DNA from: Azoarcus sp. KH32C
GTDB lineage: Bacteria > Pseudomonadota > Gammaproteobacteria > Burkholderiales > Rhodocyclaceae
Direction of reading: 5' to 3'
Length of the DNA: 64,000 nt
NCBI RefSeq assembly: GCF_000349945.1
Contig: NC_020516.1
Location: 1,364,001-1,428,000 of the forward strand
In this document: positions 26,844-34,971 of the stretch, piece after piece
How positions within the stretch are numbered: the first letter of the stretch is position 1
How the letters are laid out: each line of letters opens with the position of its first letter
Program-made: the position numbers and the translations under genes
Notes under the pieces: generated by a model
Database searches by the model: none
What the model saw: the letters and a program-made list of their open reading frames with translations, nothing else
Told to the model about the DNA's origin: nothing

Positions 26844-27884
26844 ATGAGAGTGCTGGGAATCGAGACTTCGTGCGACGAGACCGGGGTGGCGGTATTCGAT
26901 ACCGATGCCGGATTGCTCGGGCATCGGGTGCACTCGCAGATCGACCTGCACGCGGCCTATGGCGGCGTCGTGCCCGAGCTTGCATCGCGTGACCATATAC
27001 GGCTCTTGCCGGTTCTCGTACGGCAGACGCTTGAGGCGGCGGACTGCGGGCTGCCGCAGATCGACGCCATTGCCTACACCGCGGGTCCAGGGCTCGCCGG
27101 AGCGTTGCTGGTGGGCGCGAGCTATGCGGAGTCGCTGGGCCTCGCATTGGATGTGCCGGTCCTGCCGGTTCATCATCTCGAGGGGCACTTGCTTTCACCT
27201 CTGCTGGCGCAGGATCCGCCGCAGTTTCCGTTTGTGGCCCTGCTGGTCTCCGGGGGGCATACTCAATTGATGGAAGTGACCGGCGTCGGCGAATACGCGC
27301 TGCTGGGCGAGTCGCTCGACGATGCCGCCGGCGAGGCTTTCGACAAGACGGCGAAACTGATCGGACTGGGCTACCCCGGCGGTCCGCAACTGGCACGCTT
27401 GGCGGAGTCCGGAAAGCCCGGATGCTTTGCGTTGCCGCGGCCGATGTTGCGCTCGGGCGATCTGGACTTCAGCTTCAGCGGCCTGAAAACGGCGGTATTG
27501 AATGTTGTCTCCGGCGATGCGTGGAATCCGGCGCACGTCGCGGATCTGGCGGCGGATTTCCAGGAGGCGGTCGTCGAGGTGTTGTGCGCGAAGGCGCTGA
27601 AGGCCCTGGAGCAGACCGGGCATTCGCGGCTCGTCGTCGCCGGCGGCGTAGGGGCCAATCGTCGCTTGCGGGAAAGGCTGGATAGTGCGGCGCGTCGGCG
27701 GAAGTGGCGTGTCTACTATCCCGAACCCGAGCTTTGCACGGATAACGGCGCCATGATTGCTTTTGCAGGCGCGCTGAGGTTGAAGGCGGGTCAGGTCGTC
27801 AATCCGGACTTCGCCGTGCGAGTGTATCCGCGCTGGCCGCTTGCAGCATTACGGTCGCCGAATGCGCTTGCGGCCGGAGCATAA
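26844..27884 (+). CDS. tsaD: tRNA N6-adenosine threonylcarbamoyltransferase TsaD
   Basis: A 346-residue enzyme that transfers the threonylcarbamoyl group to A37 of ANN-reading tRNAs, together with TsaB and TsaE. The start ATG 26844 (MRVLGIETSCDETGVAVFD) has AGG just upstream. The ASKHA ATPase blocks include GIETSCDE, the metal ligands in PVHHLEGHL, LVSGGHTQL, GEAFDKTAKLIGLGYPGG and AGGVGANRRLR. The length is normal. Its end is four bases from the plsY stop (convergent). Confidence 0.98.
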   Translation: MRVLGIETSCDETGVAVFDTDAGLLGHRVHSQIDLHAAYGGVVPELASRDHIRLLPVLVRQTLEAADCGLPQIDAIAYTAGPGLAGALLVGASYAESLGLALDVPVLPVHHLEGHLLSPLLAQDPPQFPFVALLVSGGHTQLMEVTGVGEYALLGESLDDAAGEAFDKTAKLIGLGYPGGPQLARLAESGKPGCFALPRPMLRSGDLDFSFSGLKTAVLNVVSGDAWNPAHVADLAADFQEAVVEVLCAKALKALEQTGHSRLVVAGGVGANRRLRERLDSAARRRKWRVYYPEPELCTDNGAMIAFAGALRLKAGQVVNPDFAVRVYPRWPLAALRSPNALAAGA

Positions 27885-27888
27885 GGCG

Positions 27889-28485
27889 TCAGGCCTTCTT
27901 GCGCGAACCGATCTTGCTTTCAGTGCCGTTGAGCAGCTTGCGGATATTGGGGGCGTGACGCCAGATCAGGATGGCTGCGATCAGCAGGAGTACCGTGATC
28001 GTCGGAGTAGAGCCAAGGATCAGATAGCCGGCAATAGGCGTTGCGACGGCAGCGGCAAGGGCTGCCGCGGACGAGTAGCGAGTGGTGAAGGCGACGGCGA
28101 GCCAGACGAGCAGCGCGGTCAATGCGATCCATCCGCTGATGCCGGCGAGAACACCAAGCGCGGTGGCAACGCCCTTTCCGCCATTGAAGCGCAGGAAGAC
28201 GCTGAAGACGTGGCCGAGGAAGGCCGCGAGGCCGGCGAGTGCGGCGATCGTGGGTTCGAAGCCCAGACGTTGCGCGGCCCACACCGCGAGCCAGCCTTTT
28301 GCGCAGTCTCCGACCAGGGTCATCAGTGCCGCGCCTTTGTTGCCACTGCGCAGTACATTGGTGGCGCCCGGATTGCCGGATCCGTACTTGCGCGGGTCTG
28401 CCAAGCCGAACAAACGGCTTGAGACAATCGCAAACGGGATCGAGCCGAGAAGGTAGCCGGCGAGTAAGAGAGGCAGCAGGGTCAT
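27889..28485 (-). CDS. plsY: Acyl-phosphate:glycerol-3-phosphate acyltransferase PlsY
   Basis: A 198-residue inner-membrane enzyme making lysophosphatidic acid, the first step of phospholipid synthesis. The three conserved loops are present: GSIPFAIVSSRL, GSGNPGATNVLRSGNK and the FNGGKGVATALGVL block. About five membrane segments; the lysine-rich C-terminus (GSRKKA) is cytoplasmic. Divergent from folB across 41 bases. Confidence 0.96.
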   Translation of the reverse strand: MTLLPLLLAGYLLGSIPFAIVSSRLFGLADPRKYGSGNPGATNVLRSGNKGAALMTLVGDCAKGWLAVWAAQRLGFEPTIAALAGLAAFLGHVFSVFLRFNGGKGVATALGVLAGISGWIALTALLVWLAVAFTTRYSSAAALAAAVATPIAGYLILGSTPTITVLLLIAAILIWRHAPNIRKLLNGTESKIGSRKKA

Positions 28486-28526
28486 GTTTTCACCTAGAAT
28501 TGCCGCGATTCTAATCAGGAACCGCC

Positions 28527-28904
28527 ATGGACTTTATTTTCATTGAGGAGCTGCGAGTGCAGGCGTGGATAGGAATCTATCCGCGCGAGAAGGCTGCGCC
28601 GCAGACGGTCGAGCTGAACCTGACCTTCGGTGTTCCCGATTCCGCCGCCGAGCACGACGATATTGCCGATACCATCAACTATGCGGAAGTGATCGAGCGG
28701 ATACGCAAGGAGCTGGCCGAGCAGCATTTCAATCTTATCGAAACGCTCGGGGAATTCGTCGTCAAGCTGCTGCTCGACGATTTCGGCGCGCCGTGGGTGA
28801 AGATCCGGATTGCCAAGATCGGCGTGATGAAAGGAGTGCGCCGCGTGGGCGTATTCATTCAGCGCGGGAAGGAGGGGGTTTCTCCTCCCGCGACGGCGAG
28901 CTGA
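28527..28904 (+). CDS. folB: Dihydroneopterin aldolase
   Basis: A 125-residue folate-pathway enzyme converting 7,8-dihydroneopterin to 6-hydroxymethyl-dihydropterin and glycolaldehyde. Family blocks are MDFIFIEELRVQAWIGIYP, DDIADTINYAEVIERI and HFNLIETLGEFV with the conserved Glu. The C-terminal lysine/glycine block is VKIRIAKIGVMKGVRRVGV. Separate from any other folate gene here. Confidence 0.95.
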   Translation: MDFIFIEELRVQAWIGIYPREKAAPQTVELNLTFGVPDSAAEHDDIADTINYAEVIERIRKELAEQHFNLIETLGEFVVKLLLDDFGAPWVKIRIAKIGVMKGVRRVGVFIQRGKEGVSPPATAS

Positions 28905-28936
28905 AAGCTCGGGATGTCGGGCGCATGGCGCCCGGA

Positions 28937-29308
28937 TCAAGCTTCCGCTTTCGCTTCGAGATCGGCCAAGGGCTTGTTTTGCCCCAGCCAGTCGATTACC
29001 CACTGGGGCTTGCGGCCACGGCCGCTCCAGCCGATCGACGGGTTGGCCGGATTGCGGTACTTGACCGGAACCGTGCCGGTCTTCTTGCTGGCGGCTTTGC
29101 CCTTGGCTTTGGCCTTGGCCGGAGCTGCCTTTTCTTCGGTTGCGGCATTAGGCAGCAGGTCGCTCAGGGATAGACCTTCATCGGCCGCCATCTTCTGCAT
29201 CTTCTTGAGCAGGTCGCGACGCGTAGCGTCGCTGCGGCGCCGAATTTCGGTCTCGATCTTCGATTGAAGACGACGCAATTCGGTCAGCGACAGTTTGGCG
29301 ATTTCCAT
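28937..29308 (-). CDS. H-NS family nucleoid protein
   Basis: A 123-residue nucleoid-associated DNA-binding protein. The N-terminal half is a coiled-coil oligomerisation region (LTELRRLQSKIETEIRRRSD). An Ala/Lys-rich linker occupies about 58-78. The C-terminal DNA-binding motif is YRNPANPSIGWSGRGRKPQW, the betaproteobacterial form of the H-NS AT-hook-like motif. Such proteins silence A+T-rich, often foreign, DNA; the vgrG island 7 kb away would be a natural target. The 172 bases upstream (to 29480) are A+T-rich and probably its promoter. Confidence 0.94.
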   Translation of the reverse strand: MEIAKLSLTELRRLQSKIETEIRRRSDATRRDLLKKMQKMAADEGLSLSDLLPNAATEEKAAPAKAKAKGKAASKKTGTVPVKYRNPANPSIGWSGRGRKPQWVIDWLGQNKPLADLEAKAEA

Positions 29309-29480
29309 TTTTATCCCCGTTTGTACATGTGGTTATTGCGAGATCGGTGTCAATTCGGATCGGTCCCGGTGTCGGGATGCGCTCTGATCCATGATTGGCT
29401 TCGGATATTCTGCCAGCAAAATTCGGCGGTTAAAATCTTTTTCGCAATTCCGGGGATTAATCAGGGCATAAAGTCACGAA

Positions 29481-29969
29481 TCAAATCGCGACCTCCACGA
29501 GTTGCGGCTGGAGAATTCGGATCACATCATGCGGGTGAATGCCGATGAGGAAGCCGCGCCTGCCGCCGTTGATGTAGATGAGCGGCAGGTCGAGAATGGT
29601 TTTTTCCATGAGAATCGGCATGCGCTTGCGCAGTCCGAAAGGAGAGGTGCCTCCGACGAGATAGCCGGAATGACGATTGGCCACCTCGGGGGCGCAAGGC
29701 TCGATGCGTTTGCGTCCGGTCTGGCGCGCAAGTTCCTTCGTCGACACCTTGTGGTCGCCATGCATCAGCACAACAAGCGGTTCGCCGTTTTCATCTTCCA
29801 TTATCAGCGTCTTGATAACGGAGTGTTCCGAAACATTTAGTTCGCGCGACGAAACGCTCGTTCCCCCGTGAGGCTCGTATTCGTAAAGATGGGTAGAAAA
29901 AGCGATGTGATGTTGCTTGAGAAATCGCGTCGCCGGAGTTTCGGGCGCATGTTGTTGCATTTTGCTCAT
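29481..29969 (-). CDS. ybaK: Cys-tRNA(Pro)/Cys-tRNA(Cys) deacylase YbaK
   Basis: A 162-residue editing protein that hydrolyses mischarged aminoacyl-tRNA. Conserved blocks are TPATRFLKQHHIAFSTH, VIKTLIMEDENGEPLVVLMHGDHKVSTKEL (as its LMHGDHKVSTK core), VGGTSPFGLRKRMPI and YINGGRRGFLIG. The start is ATG 29969, with ATG 29960 as alternative; neither has a strong ribosome site. It lies 52 bases beyond the xerD stop on the same strand. Confidence 0.93.
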   Translation of the reverse strand: MSKMQQHAPETPATRFLKQHHIAFSTHLYEYEPHGGTSVSSRELNVSEHSVIKTLIMEDENGEPLVVLMHGDHKVSTKELARQTGRKRIEPCAPEVANRHSGYLVGGTSPFGLRKRMPILMEKTILDLPLIYINGGRRGFLIGIHPHDVIRILQPQLVEVAI

Positions 29970-30021
29970 GGGAGTAATCCGCGGTCGATCCTGCGGATTA
30001 TGCGACGGCAATGCGGCGGCC

Positions 30022-30939
30022 TCAAGCGCGGGGATGATGAATTTCGTGCAGGGACTTGAGTCGTTCGCGCGCGATGTGCGTATAGACCTGGGTCGTGGAA
30101 ATGTCCGCGTGTCCGAGGAGCATCTGCACGACTCGCAGGTCGGCGCCATGATTCAGCAGATGGGTTGCGAAGGCATGGCGCAAGGTATGGGGCGAAATGC
30201 GGTCCGTGGGAATCCCGGCGACGAGCGCGTATTGTTTGATGATGCGCCAGAACATCTGGCGGCTCATGCCGGAGCCTCGCCGCGTGACGAAGACTTCGTC
30301 GCAACTGCGGCGAGCAAGCAATATCGGACGCGCTTCCTGAATATAGCGTCGAAGCCAGTCGACCGCCTCTTCTCCGAGCGGGACGAGCCGCTCCTTGTTT
30401 CCTTTTCCCATTATCCTGACCAGTCCGTCGTTGATGCTGACCGAAAAGATCTTGAGTTCGACGAGTTCCGATACGCGCAATCCGCTGGCGTACATGACCT
30501 CGATCATGCTGCGGTCGCGCAGGCCGGTCGGGGTGTCGAGGTCGGGAGCCGCGAGGAGGCTTTCAACTTGTCTTTCGGTCAGGGTTTTCGGGAAACGCTC
30601 GGTGCGCATCGGTGGATCCAGCAGAGCGGTGGGATCGGTGTCGATGCGCCCTTGAGCGAGGAGATAATGAAAATAACGGCGCCATGACGATAGGAGTCGT
30701 CGCTGGCTGGTGGGACGGGCGGCAAGACTGAATTCGGCCAGATAGGCCATCAGGTCGGCGGCGTCGGCTTGGCTAAGGGTGCCGCCGCGGCGCTGCAGCC
30801 AATGCGCAAATAGCGCGAGATCGCTGCGGTAGCTCGCGAGTGTGTTCTTCGACAGGCCGTGCTCGAGCCACATTGCGTCGTTGAAGGCATCGAGCTCGGC
30901 AAGGGTCTCGGCCGGAAGTCGGCTTTCCGTGCTGCTCAC
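30022..30939 (-). CDS. xerD: Site-specific tyrosine recombinase XerD
   Basis: A 305-residue recombinase acting with XerC and FtsK at dif to resolve chromosome dimers. The N-terminal SAM-like domain starts about LDAFNDAMWLEHGLSKNTL. The catalytic residues are visible: Arg in YASGLRVSELVEL, Lys in MGKGNKERLVPLG, His and Arg in SPHTLRHAFATHLL, His in LLGHADISTTQ, and Tyr in QVYTH. The start is GTG 30939, which overlaps the ogt stop by four bases (GTGA). No integrated element is next to it, so it is the housekeeping XerD. Confidence 0.95.
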   Translation of the reverse strand: MSSTESRLPAETLAELDAFNDAMWLEHGLSKNTLASYRSDLALFAHWLQRRGGTLSQADAADLMAYLAEFSLAARPTSQRRLLSSWRRYFHYLLAQGRIDTDPTALLDPPMRTERFPKTLTERQVESLLAAPDLDTPTGLRDRSMIEVMYASGLRVSELVELKIFSVSINDGLVRIMGKGNKERLVPLGEEAVDWLRRYIQEARPILLARRSCDEVFVTRRGSGMSRQMFWRIIKQYALVAGIPTDRISPHTLRHAFATHLLNHGADLRVVQMLLGHADISTTQVYTHIARERLKSLHEIHHPRA

Positions 30940-31403
30940 GACCGTGCTTCGAATTCGAGCAGCCAGCGTTTCGCGCTGATGAGGTAGCCGTCCGTGGCGT
31001 TCGCGAAGCCGCCGAGGCTTCCTGCGGCGACGACACGGTGGCAGGGAACCACCAGCGGAAAGGGATTGGCGCCGCAGGCCTGCCCGACGGCGCGTGCGGC
31101 GCTGCCGAGTTCCGCGGCGATGCTGCCGTAACGGCGCTGTCGGCCTCGCGGGATTGCTGTGATGGCCGCCCATACGCGGCGCTGGAAAGCCGTGCCGCGT
31201 TCGACGAGCGGCAGGTCGAAGGGGCGGTCCGGATCTTCGATCCAGAGCGCGATTTGATGCGCGGCGCGCTCGGCCAGAAGATTGTCGGGAGACTTGGGGG
31301 TCGCGTCGGGCGGAAGAAAGACGAGTTCCTGCACGCGGTCCTCGGCGGTGCGAATGCCGAAATGTCCGAAGGGCAATTCGATGACTGCGGCGAATTCGGT
31401 CAT
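30936..31403 (-). CDS. ogt: Methylated-DNA--protein-cysteine methyltransferase
   Basis: A 155-residue suicide repair protein that removes O6-methyl groups from guanine. The acceptor cysteine is in PLVVPCHRVV, preceded by RAVGQACGANPFP and the helix-turn-helix TAFQRRVWAAITAIPRG. ATG 31403 (MTEFAAVIELPFGHF) is preferred over an upstream in-frame TTG at 31430. Coupled to xerD by a four-base overlap. It is the Ogt/AGT domain alone, without the Ada regulatory part. Confidence 0.92.
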   Translation of the reverse strand: MTEFAAVIELPFGHFGIRTAEDRVQELVFLPPDATPKSPDNLLAERAAHQIALWIEDPDRPFDLPLVERGTAFQRRVWAAITAIPRGRQRRYGSIAAELGSAARAVGQACGANPFPLVVPCHRVVAAGSLGGFANATDGYLISAKRWLLEFEARS

Positions 31404-31437
31404 CGAAGGTGGACGGCGGGTGGCGATCAAGCGAGCC

Positions 31438-32031
31438 TCAGCTGCCCTTGCCCAATAGGGCTTGCTTGAGTTCGTCGTCGGCGGGGTGTTCGCCGAGCCA
31501 GATGCGGAGCAGGGCCGGATAGAAGCCTTCGTTGGGGATGTCGTCGCCGCGACGCGTGCCGCCGACAGTCAGCCGCGTGCCGCTGCCGGGAATCGAGTCG
31601 AGCAGGACCTGGGTGCCTTTTGGGGTCTCCTTCAGCGACAGCATGATATTGCGGAATGCGTCGATCGAGGGCTGGAGCGAAGCCAATTCTTGCGGCGTAT
31701 GGTTCTTCTTCAGGCCTTCCAGCAAGCCCCCGACGAACTGCTCGGCATCCAGATCGCGCAGCGTCACGAGGCGGATTCGTTTCGCTCCAGGCGCAGAGAG
31801 GATTGCGGCAAGGTTGCCGGCGCGTTGCGGCAGATAAAGGCCGATCGCATAGACCTTGAAGACCATTCGGGTCCGAAGTCCTGCGCCGTTCAGGGCGAGC
31901 GATTGGCCTGCGACGGTTGTCGCGTCGTCGAAACCGATGCCCGCCACGTCGGTGGTCGCTTGCGCGCCGCAGGCCCAGAAAACCAGGAAAAGGAGTGCGA
32001 CCGATCGCCGCAGGCCGTTCAGGATCCCCAT
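31438..32031 (-). CDS. Secreted chalcone isomerase-fold protein
   Basis: A 197-residue protein with a signal peptide (about 1-25, LLFLVFWACGAQA). The mature domain belongs to the chalcone isomerase-like superfamily (FDDATTVAGQSLALNGAGLRT as first block, here ALNGAGLRTRMVFKVYAIGLYLP, PKGTQVLLDSIPGSGTRLTV, EGFYPALLRIWLGEHPADD). Bacterial members are periplasmic and of unknown role; they are not flavonoid enzymes. It lies between ogt and proA on the same strand. Confidence 0.85.
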   Translation of the reverse strand: MGILNGLRRSVALLFLVFWACGAQATTDVAGIGFDDATTVAGQSLALNGAGLRTRMVFKVYAIGLYLPQRAGNLAAILSAPGAKRIRLVTLRDLDAEQFVGGLLEGLKKNHTPQELASLQPSIDAFRNIMLSLKETPKGTQVLLDSIPGSGTRLTVGGTRRGDDIPNEGFYPALLRIWLGEHPADDELKQALLGKGS

Positions 32032-32055
32032 CTTGTCCCCCGGTTGGTCGTGCGT

Positions 32056-33333
32056 TCAGCGCCGCACTTCGCCATTGCCGAACACGATCCACTTCTGGCT
32101 CGTCAGCCCTTCTAGGCCGACCGGGCCGCGCGCATGGATCTTGTCGGTCGAGATGCCGATTTCGGCTCCGAGACCGTATTCGAAGCCGTCGGCGAAGCGG
32201 GTCGAGGCGTTGACCATGACCGAGGCCGAATCGACTTCGCGCAGGAAGCGCATCGCGCGGGAGTGATTCTCGGTGATGATGGCTTCCGTGTGACCCGAAC
32301 TGTAGGCATTGATGTGCGAAATCGCCTCGTCGATGCCGGCGACGACTTTGACGGCGATGATCGGGGCGAGGTATTCCTCATGCCAGTCCTGCTCCGTGGC
32401 GGCGACGAGGCGATCGGCATCGACTCCCGCTTCGCGCAGAATCGCGAGCGATTCCGGGCAGCAGCGCATTTCGACGTGCTTGGCCGCCAGCATGCGTCCG
32501 ATCTCGGGCAGGAAGCGTTTGGCGACGGCACGGTCGATCAAGAGCGACTCGGCGGTATTGCAGGTGCCGTAGCGTTGTGTCTTGGCGTTTTCGACGATCG
32601 GAGTGATCTTGTCCGGATCGGCCTGGGTTTCGACGTAGACGTGGCAGTTGCCGTCCAGGTGCTTGATGACCGGCACGCGCGCTTCGCGCGAGATGCGTTC
32701 GATCAGGCCCTTGCCGCCACGCGGGACGATCACGTCAACGTACTCGGGCATCGTGATCAGATGGCCGACGGCGGCGCGGTCGGTGGTGTCCACGACCTGC
32801 ACGGCGGCTTCGGGCAGGCCCGCGGCTGCGAGGCCGCTCCGGACGCAGGCCGCGATCGCCTGGTTGCAGTGCAGGGCTTCCTTGCCTCCGCGCAGGATCG
32901 CGGCGTTGCCGGACTTGAGGCAGAGCGCTGCCGCATCGGCCGTCACGTTCGGGCGGGCCTCGTAGATGATGCCGATGACGCCGAGCGGTACGCGCATCTT
33001 GCCGACTTCGATGCCGGATGGACGGCGCTTGACGTCCGTGATTTCGCCGACCGGATCGGGCAGGGCGGCGATCTGTTCGAGGCCGGCGGCCATCGCTTCG
33101 ATGCCCGTCGCGCTGAGGGTCAGGCGGTCGATCATCGCCGGTTCGAGTCCGGCAGCACGGGCTTCTTCGAGGTCGCGGGCGTTGGCGGCCAGAAGTTCGG
33201 CGCTGCGCTCGCGGATCGCAGCAGCCATCGCGAGCAACGCGCGGTTCTTGTCGGCGGTCGATGCCGCCGCCAGTTGGCGCGACGCGGCGCGGGCCTGGCG
33301 GCCCAAGGTCTGCATGTATTCCTGGATATCCAT
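32056..33333 (-). CDS. proA: Gamma-glutamyl phosphate reductase
   Basis: A 425-residue NADPH-dependent enzyme of proline synthesis. It has the aldehyde dehydrogenase fold with catalytic Cys in RYGTCNTAESLLID, and family blocks GVIGIIYEARPNVTADAA, IVPRGGKGLIERI, HLDGNCHVYV and the C-terminal LGAEIGISTDKIHARGPVGL. The length is normal. 113 bases lie between its start and the holA stop. Confidence 0.97.
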   Translation of the reverse strand: MDIQEYMQTLGRQARAASRQLAAASTADKNRALLAMAAAIRERSAELLAANARDLEEARAAGLEPAMIDRLTLSATGIEAMAAGLEQIAALPDPVGEITDVKRRPSGIEVGKMRVPLGVIGIIYEARPNVTADAAALCLKSGNAAILRGGKEALHCNQAIAACVRSGLAAAGLPEAAVQVVDTTDRAAVGHLITMPEYVDVIVPRGGKGLIERISREARVPVIKHLDGNCHVYVETQADPDKITPIVENAKTQRYGTCNTAESLLIDRAVAKRFLPEIGRMLAAKHVEMRCCPESLAILREAGVDADRLVAATEQDWHEEYLAPIIAVKVVAGIDEAISHINAYSSGHTEAIITENHSRAMRFLREVDSASVMVNASTRFADGFEYGLGAEIGISTDKIHARGPVGLEGLTSQKWIVFGNGEVRR

Positions 33334-33446
33334 GAGCGTTCGGTGTTGCGAATCAAAAGACGATTAAAACATCGAACGTGCCTTCGCGGCCAGTGGGCAG
33401 TGCGGAAGGGATGGCGCGAAGCTGTGACGCGTCGCTACGGCAGCGG

Positions 33447-34454
33447 TCAGCGTCGCGAGAGGCGCAAGGCGAGTTGCTGGAACTCGTCCCAGACGTCGCC
33501 GGCGGTAAGTCCTTTGATGATGCGATCGATCTTTGCCGCGTGCAGCAGGGCCGCGCGCAGGGCCGCAGGCTGAAGTCGCGGCAGCGCGCGCTGGATGGCC
33601 TGGCGGCGCCGTTCGTCGAAGATCCGCTCCGCCTTCATCAGCGCTGTCAGTTGTTGGCCGGCCGCGACACCTGTGCTGAGTGAGGCGAGGGTGCGGATTT
33701 CGTTGGCGAGCGCCCACAGCACCAGTGGCGGCGCGGCGCCTTCGCCTTGTAGGCCTTCGAGCAGTCGAACGCAGCGCGACGGGTCCCCCTCGAGGACGGC
33801 GTGACGGAGTTTGTCGATGTCGTAGCGCGCGACGTTCAGCACCGCGTCCTGCACGTCCTCAAGGCTCAGCCTGCCTTCCTCGTGCAACAGTCCGAGTTTG
33901 AGAATTTCCTGGTGTGCGGCGAGCAGGTTGCCTTCGACGTGATCGGCGATGAAGGCGAGCGCTTCGGGCGCCGCGCTCTGCTTCTGACGCGCGAGTCGTG
34001 CGCCGATCCATTCCGGCAAGCGTTCGCGTTCAGGGGCATTGAGTTCGACTGCAATCCCGGCTTCGGATAGCGCCGTGAACCAAGCCGCCTTGCGGGCCGC
34101 CCAGTCGAGTTCCGGTAGTGTGATCAGTGTGACGACGCCGTCGGTCGCGTTGCGTGCGTGGCGTTGCAGCGCGTCGCCGCCGTCCCGTCCGGGTTTTCCG
34201 TTGGGGATGCGGAGGTCGATTAGCTTCGAACCGCCGAACAGCGAAAAATTGCCGGCGGCGGCATTCAGTGCATCCCACTTGAAGCCTTGTCCGACAACCA
34301 GCGTTTCCCGCTCCGTGTAACCCTGGCGACGAGCCGCGGCACGTATGAGGTCCGCGGCTTCGAGCACCAGGAGCGGCTCGTTGCCATGCAGCAGGTAGAG
34401 CGGGGCGAGCGGTTTCTCGAGGATTCCTGGCAGCTGGTCCGGGCGCAGGATCAC
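33447..34454 (-). CDS. holA: DNA polymerase III subunit delta
   Basis: A 335-residue clamp-loader subunit that opens the sliding clamp. Blocks seen are PLYLLHGNEPLLVLEAADLIR and EAADLIRAAARRQGYTERE, followed by SLFGGSKLIDLRIPNGKPG and IADHVEGNLLAAHQEILKL. The start is a GTG at 34454 that overlaps the lptE stop by four bases (GTGA), giving MILRPDQLPGI. The order leuS-lptE-holA is widely conserved. Confidence 0.95.
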   Translation of the reverse strand: MILRPDQLPGILEKPLAPLYLLHGNEPLLVLEAADLIRAAARRQGYTERETLVVGQGFKWDALNAAAGNFSLFGGSKLIDLRIPNGKPGRDGGDALQRHARNATDGVVTLITLPELDWAARKAAWFTALSEAGIAVELNAPERERLPEWIGARLARQKQSAAPEALAFIADHVEGNLLAAHQEILKLGLLHEEGRLSLEDVQDAVLNVARYDIDKLRHAVLEGDPSRCVRLLEGLQGEGAAPPLVLWALANEIRTLASLSTGVAAGQQLTALMKAERIFDERRRQAIQRALPRLQPAALRAALLHAAKIDRIIKGLTAGDVWDEFQQLALRLSRR

Positions 34455-34960
34455 GACTTGACGGCGGCCAGGCGCCGCACCAACTGCTCGACCAGGTCGC
34501 CCTGCATGTCGTTGTATAGCAGCGCCTCTTCCTGTTCCTTCGCCAGCACCTGCGAGTCGTCGAAATTGTATTCGCGTTTCGCGGTGATGACCGTTGGGGC
34601 AATTCGCTCCGCGCCGGAGCGGTCGACGAGCCGGAAGGCGATCGAGTAGGTCAGTTCATACTCGCGGACCTTGCCGGCGCCGGTCAGCGTCAGGATGTCG
34701 CGGTGGCGTTCGTTGCGCAGGATTTCGAGACGCACGTCGGCTCTTGCCGGATCGTCTTCGACGCTGGTGCTGCCGCTGGCGCGAATCCGGCGCCGCAACG
34801 CCGCACCCAGGTCACTCTGGGTGCTTACACCTAAGTAGATGCTCGAAAACGCCAGCGGCCGTGGGCCGCGCAGCTGGAAGCCGCAGCCGGAGAGCGCTCC
34901 GGCTGTCGCGAGGGCGGCGAGTGCAGCGAGCGTGCGGCGACGCGAACGGCTGTGGGACAT
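34451..34960 (-). CDS. lptE: LPS-assembly lipoprotein LptE
   Basis: A 169-residue outer-membrane lipoprotein that plugs the LptD barrel for LPS export. The signal peptide ends in lipobox LSGC at about residues 26-29, followed by GFQLRGPRPLAFSSIYLG, the family start of the mature chain. Asp/Arg-rich blocks such as ILRNERHRDILTLTGAGKVREY follow. The start is ATG 34960, 11 bases after leuS. Coupled to holA. Confidence 0.93.
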   Translation of the reverse strand: MSHSRSRRRTLAALAALATAGALSGCGFQLRGPRPLAFSSIYLGVSTQSDLGAALRRRIRASGSTSVEDDPARADVRLEILRNERHRDILTLTGAGKVREYELTYSIAFRLVDRSGAERIAPTVITAKREYNFDDSQVLAKEQEEALLYNDMQGDLVEQLVRRLAAVKS

Positions 34961-34971
34961 CCGGAGCTTCC

